This document shows positions 62,501 through 64,000 of a stretch of DNA of 64,000 bases, piece by piece. The stretch is from the NCBI GenBank assembly GCA_037133675.1, contig JBAXNR010000007.1, positions 12,406 to 76,405 of the forward strand, in the 5' to 3' direction. This DNA is from UBA4132 sp037133675 (GTDB lineage Bacteria; Pseudomonadota; Gammaproteobacteria; Methylococcales; Methylomonadaceae). Under the pieces are notes generated by a model that ran no database searches, was not told the DNA's origin, and was given only the letters and a program-made list of their open reading frames with translations. Both the position numbers and the translations under genes were made by a program. Numbering within the stretch: the first letter of the stretch is position 1; every line of letters starts with the position of its first letter.

Positions 62501-63199
62501 GAAAAGCAGCACAAGGTTTGTGTGGATGATTTTCAACTGGGACAATACGAAATCACCATTGAACAATACAGACAATGCGTAACAGACGGCGGTTGTAAAG
62601 AACCTGAATGGTTAGAAAAAGGCAGTGAATTCAATATCAACACAGGCAGTACTAAAGATCATTATGCAGAAGCAGCTATGTCTTTAGCGAACAAAGACAA
62701 TCCAATAACAGGTGTGTCTTGGCAAGATGCAATGGCTTATACCCAATGGTTAAGTAACAAAACGAGTAAAAACTATCGCTTACCAACCGAAGCAGAATGG
62801 GAATATGCCGCCCGCGCAGGAACGACCACACCATTTTATACAGGGAACTGCATTAATACCAAGCAAGCGAATTTTGATGGTACACAGCCTTATGATAACT
62901 GTGCTAAAGGTGAGTATAAAAAGCAAACGGTAAAAGTAGGCTCGTATCCTGCCAATCCTTGGGGTTTGTATGATATGGTGGGCAATGTTTCGGAATGGAC
63001 GTGTTCTGATGACGCTGAAAACTATGATGGTAGCGAAACACGATGTTCTACTAACTCAAGCACGTCGCGCATCACACGCGGTGGTTCTTGGGACAACGGT
63101 GCGGGGTTCACTCGTTCTGCTAGCCGTGGCAGCCTCACGCCTGACAATCGCAACCTCGACTTCGGCTTTCGTTTTGCCCTAGGTCAATCAGTTAAGTAA
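59555..63199 (+). CDS. Membrane sensor with two tandem FGE-sulfatase domains bearing variable regions
   Basis: 1214 residues. N-terminal helical domain (1-90) like that of CoxE/SAV_2336-type partners of MoxR; membrane helices at about 113-130, 198-217 and 648-668; a large soluble region between the last two. Two FGE-sulfatase (C-type lectin fold) domains follow, about 694-919 and 962-1210, joined by an A/S/R-rich linker. Each starts GGCFQMGSP.TE.ER.DDE and contains NYRLPTEAEWEYAARAGTTTPF; each ends RGGSW...NRNLDFGFRFALGQ. The 18 residues after RGGSW (887-904 and 1180-1197) differ strongly between the domains, while flanking DNA is nearly identical. FGE C-termini of this kind are classic targets of diversity-generating retroelements. 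The protein probably recognises variable ligands and signals through MoxR to the protease. Confidence 0.85.
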   Translation: MPQSNSTPLEQLLTALPPFINRLQREGFNIGVDSYGDVHNLLLTLVAEGQLPDDFSQLRPLIAPVLCCSEQEQERFKHYFSDWLQVLQPQTPTSPIVTELKKLEQEHKTTKRSFIVLGVLVFLLVGLWSTPYGTYLGELISVQLFEKYHPQPDDSIFVIPKPDTPKAEPVKPQQIQINDPLITIEIPKPTFSNLDKVKLALSACIAVLFLMLLWYLVRYKRLQRFLKRHQAEQPPDMETFFLNNQQQNLYSSVAFARTAQQLHKHREIDAHFLAVESTVKRSIQQNGFYTPVYQAIKALPEYLVLIDKAHLNDQLSQFVDTLLKQLDDFGLFIEKYYFDTDPRRCYSPRQPNKLHRLESLQGLYANHRLIIFSEARHFVDPINGKLYRWLDQLHDWQNPFLFTLDSANHWDYYQQQLHEAGFVVLAAGQKGLEDLVSYISADITAIENNPETEADDYPILLRQSPRQFLERHAPDTETINDLVQQLADYLQPEGFNWLAACAVYPELHWQLTLYLGKNDAQKTLNEALLLRLARLPWLRFAYMPDWLREVLLSRLTQKEERTIRQHLETLLLKGITEPKGSADDFSLSVAKNSPLLAVMRDVLSVWHKKSSFNDTMQDYVFQSFMAERLAVKLPKLLNQRWLRFGLLEKIRLLLLLITLSATALIGVYVNQPEPVAPLPATEDTPKSTLPLPAMVSITGGCFQMGSPETEAERSDDEQQHKVCVDDFQLGQTEVTQQLWQAVMGNNPSSFKGDDLPVDSVSWNDAQAFLKKLNQLTGKNYRLPTEAEWEYAARAGTTTPFSFGDNITPEQVNYNGNYPYNNAKKGLSREKTVAVKSLPPNDWGLYEMHGNVYEWCNDWYGDYPSEAVTNPKGATDGTSRVLRGGSWFYFARFTRSAFRSPYSPVNRNLDFGFRFALGQQAKPERAAASAQARAVASRSSDSASQSGSQPAQTITVSIPKMVAIKGGCFQMGSPKTEVERQDDEKQHKVCVDDFQLGQYEITIEQYRQCVTDGGCKEPEWLEKGSEFNINTGSTKDHYAEAAMSLANKDNPITGVSWQDAMAYTQWLSNKTSKNYRLPTEAEWEYAARAGTTTPFYTGNCINTKQANFDGTQPYDNCAKGEYKKQTVKVGSYPANPWGLYDMVGNVSEWTCSDDAENYDGSETRCSTNSSTSRITRGGSWDNGAGFTRSASRGSLTPDNRNLDFGFRFALGQSVK
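62213..62266 (+). other. Variable region 1 (putative DGR target, first FGE domain)
   Basis: Eighteen codons after GGTTCTTGG. Compared with variable region 2 the codons differ as TTC/GAC, TAC/AAC, TTT/GGT, AGG/GGG, TTC/AGC, TCC/GGC, CCC/AGC, TAC/CTC, TCG/ACG and GTT/GAC; the other eight are identical. Sixteen of 17 base differences fall at codon positions 1 or 2, as expected if AAC-like template codons were mutated at adenines. The 3' flank through GCCCTAGGTCAA is shared and would act as the homology anchor. Confidence 0.75.
63092..63145 (+). other. Variable region 2 (putative DGR target, second FGE domain)
   Basis: Partner of variable region 1, in the same relative position at the C-terminus of the second FGE domain. 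It keeps more adenines (GAC AAC, AGC, AGC, ACG, GAC), so it may be closer to the template. The 3' flank differs from that of region 1 by a single base over about 40. Confidence 0.75.
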
Positions 63200-63350
63200 G
63201 CACGCACCGTTGCCACGGACAGGACGATTACCAATGAAAAATTCTAAGCAAAGAGATACTCACCACGAACGGCATCATTTTAGTGTGCGTTAGCTATGGC
63301 GGACGCATATAAAGAAAAGCTAAGTTTCTGTTCAAATGTGCCTGCTAGTC

Positions 63351-63543
63351 CTAAAAACAAAAATGGCTATTTTCGCGCCCGCGAAAATAGCCCTTTTTTA
63401 TTGTTCAGTTTTTTCAAGCGATGGATTTTCTGATGCACGAAAATCAGTAGGTTTGTATTATTTGCCGCCCATTAAAACCTACGCTAATTCTGTGATATGG
63501 GTTGCTGGATAATTATCACTAGCCCACTTCATTCAGCAACTTA
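63351..63543. repeat. Right copy of the ~194-bp direct repeat
   Basis: Matches 55483-55677. This copy contains dispersed palindrome copy 7 (63370-63387) within a terminator stem (63365-63392, then six T) and runs into the intact 3' end of the serine resolvase. The remainder of the gene-free stretch 63200-63350 shows nothing recognisable. Confidence 0.85.
63370..63387. repeat. Dispersed 18-bp palindrome, copy 7
   Basis: TTTTCGCGCCCGCGAAAA, extended by GGCTA/TAGCC to a longer stem and followed by a T run on the right, as at 55504. Confidence 0.9.
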
Positions 63544-64000
63544 TATACCGTTGAACGCCCGATGCCCATGTGCTTGGCAATTTCAGTTGCTCCCATACCT
63601 TTCTGGTGTAAGGCATTTAGTTTCTTTCTATCAATAAACGGCTTACGACCAAACTGAACGCCTTTGGCTTTGGCTTCTAACCTGCCTTCATTGGTGCGTT
63701 CCAGAATTCGTTGTCGTTCTGCTTGAGCCACCGCAGATAGAATGGTGACAACCATTTTACCCATAGCTCCTTCTGTACTAATCCCGTCATCTAAAAAGCG
63801 AATGGAGACACCAATAGCATCAAAGTCTTTAATCAGTTGAATCATATCAGCGGTATCACGTCCTAACCTATCCAGCTTGGTAACAAGAACAACATCGCCT
63901 GATTCAACTTTTAAACGTAATAGCTTAAGACCTTCTCGTTCAGCATCCTTACCTGATTGTTTATCAGTGAAAATACGACTGTCAATCACGCCTTGTTGCT
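63519..64000 (-). CDS. Serine resolvase/invertase (Tn3 resolvase type), N-terminus beyond window
   Basis: Site-specific recombinase. The visible 160 residues begin QQGVIDSRIFTDKQSGKDAERE and continue open to the right edge. Resolvase hallmarks: KLDRLGRDTADMIQLI, GISTEGAMGKMVVTILSAVAQAERQRILERTNEGR, the hinge, and a C-terminal HTH (GMGATEIAKHMGIGRSTVYKLL). The catalytic Ser near residue 10 lies outside the window. Its 3' end is duplicated as a remnant at 55651-55677, which implicates this gene in the history of the 55.5-63.4 kb module. Confidence 0.9.
   Translation of the reverse strand, partial: QQGVIDSRIFTDKQSGKDAEREGLKLLRLKVESGDVVLVTKLDRLGRDTADMIQLIKDFDAIGVSIRFLDDGISTEGAMGKMVVTILSAVAQAERQRILERTNEGRLEAKAKGVQFGRKPFIDRKKLNALHQKGMGATEIAKHMGIGRSTVYKLLNEVG

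Noticed and set aside
59555..64000. DGR reverse transcriptase or template repeat near the variable regions
   Set aside because: No frame with RT motifs and no third copy of the AACCTCGACTTCGGC flank was seen; any retroelement must lie outside the window.

Overview
The window is an AT-rich piece of a large plasmid (or plasmid-like integrative element), most likely from a gammaproteobacterium. It has a complete replication/partition core (ParA, ParB, KorA/TrfB-like repressor, Rep protein, seven iterons, DnaA box). It also has an RP4-like oriT with MobC and a MobP-type relaxase, an R388-like stbABC set, and a P-type (VirB/D4) type IV secretion system split into two minus-strand blocks. A Tc-toxin A subunit, a MoxR/trypsin conflict system with FGE-type sensor domains and a type III-B CRISPR locus are features I associate with filamentous or aggregate-forming gammaproteobacteria such as sulfur oxidisers and methanotrophs. 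The host genus cannot be fixed from the sequence. Both window edges cut genes: the Tc toxin on the left and a serine resolvase on the right.

Layout. 1-7.4 kb: orphan TcA toxin subunit. 7.4-7.9 kb: small element with 31-bp perfect terminal inverted repeats, ending exactly at a shortened virB6. 7.9-14.1 kb (minus): virB6, lipoprotein, virB5, virB4, virB3, virB2, small gene, virB1. 14.1-20.3 kb (plus): ardC, a DUF2958 gene and parA, each behind a near-identical promoter/operator, then parB, korA, rep and oriV. 20.3-25 kb: hypothetical gene, Toprim primase-like gene, stbCBA (minus), oriT, mobC, mobA. 25-27 kb: a Tat-exported spermidine-dehydrogenase-like flavoprotein. 27-33.8 kb (minus): LPD7 protein, virD4 and virB11 remnants, virB10, virB9, virB8, virB7-like lipoprotein. 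34-51 kb (plus): EcsC-like protein, small membrane protein, then a type III-B CRISPR-Cas operon. 51.2-53.5 kb: CRISPR array of 33 repeats. 53.5-55.4 kb: brnTA and a second ring-nuclease-type CARF protein. 55.5-63.5 kb: a module bounded by about 194-bp direct repeats holding a ZIP transporter and a trypco2 / trypsin / MoxR / FGE-domain conflict system. 63.5 kb to the end: serine resolvase.

How the genes work together. The type III-B locus should make cyclic tetra-adenylate through Cas10 (GGDD present). That signal would drive two CARF effectors, Csx1 (HEPN RNase) and a Cami1-like CARF-RelE protein, and be quenched by a Crn2 (DUF1874) ring nuclease and an NE0113-family CARF protein. Unusually, a short-chain dehydrogenase, a Gfo/Idh/MocA oxidoreductase and a TPR protein are embedded in the same operon between cas6 and crn2, and two coiled-coil proteins (one membrane-anchored) lie between cmr6 and cas6.

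The conflict system ends in a 1214-residue membrane protein with two tandem FGE-sulfatase (C-type-lectin fold) domains. Their C-terminal 18-codon segments differ at 17 bases, 16 of them at codon positions 1 and 2. This pattern is expected if both are variable regions of a diversity-generating retroelement acting in trans; I see no reverse transcriptase or template repeat in the window.

The conjugation apparatus looks decayed: virB6 is cut short by the inverted-repeat element, a deletion fuses virB11 to virD4 out of frame, and virD4 has a second frameshift. oriT and relaxase look intact, so the plasmid is better described as mobilizable. An 18-bp palindrome (TTTTCGCG-GG/CC-CGCGAAAA) occurs seven times across the window, including inside parB, and resembles a dispersed KorB-type operator system.
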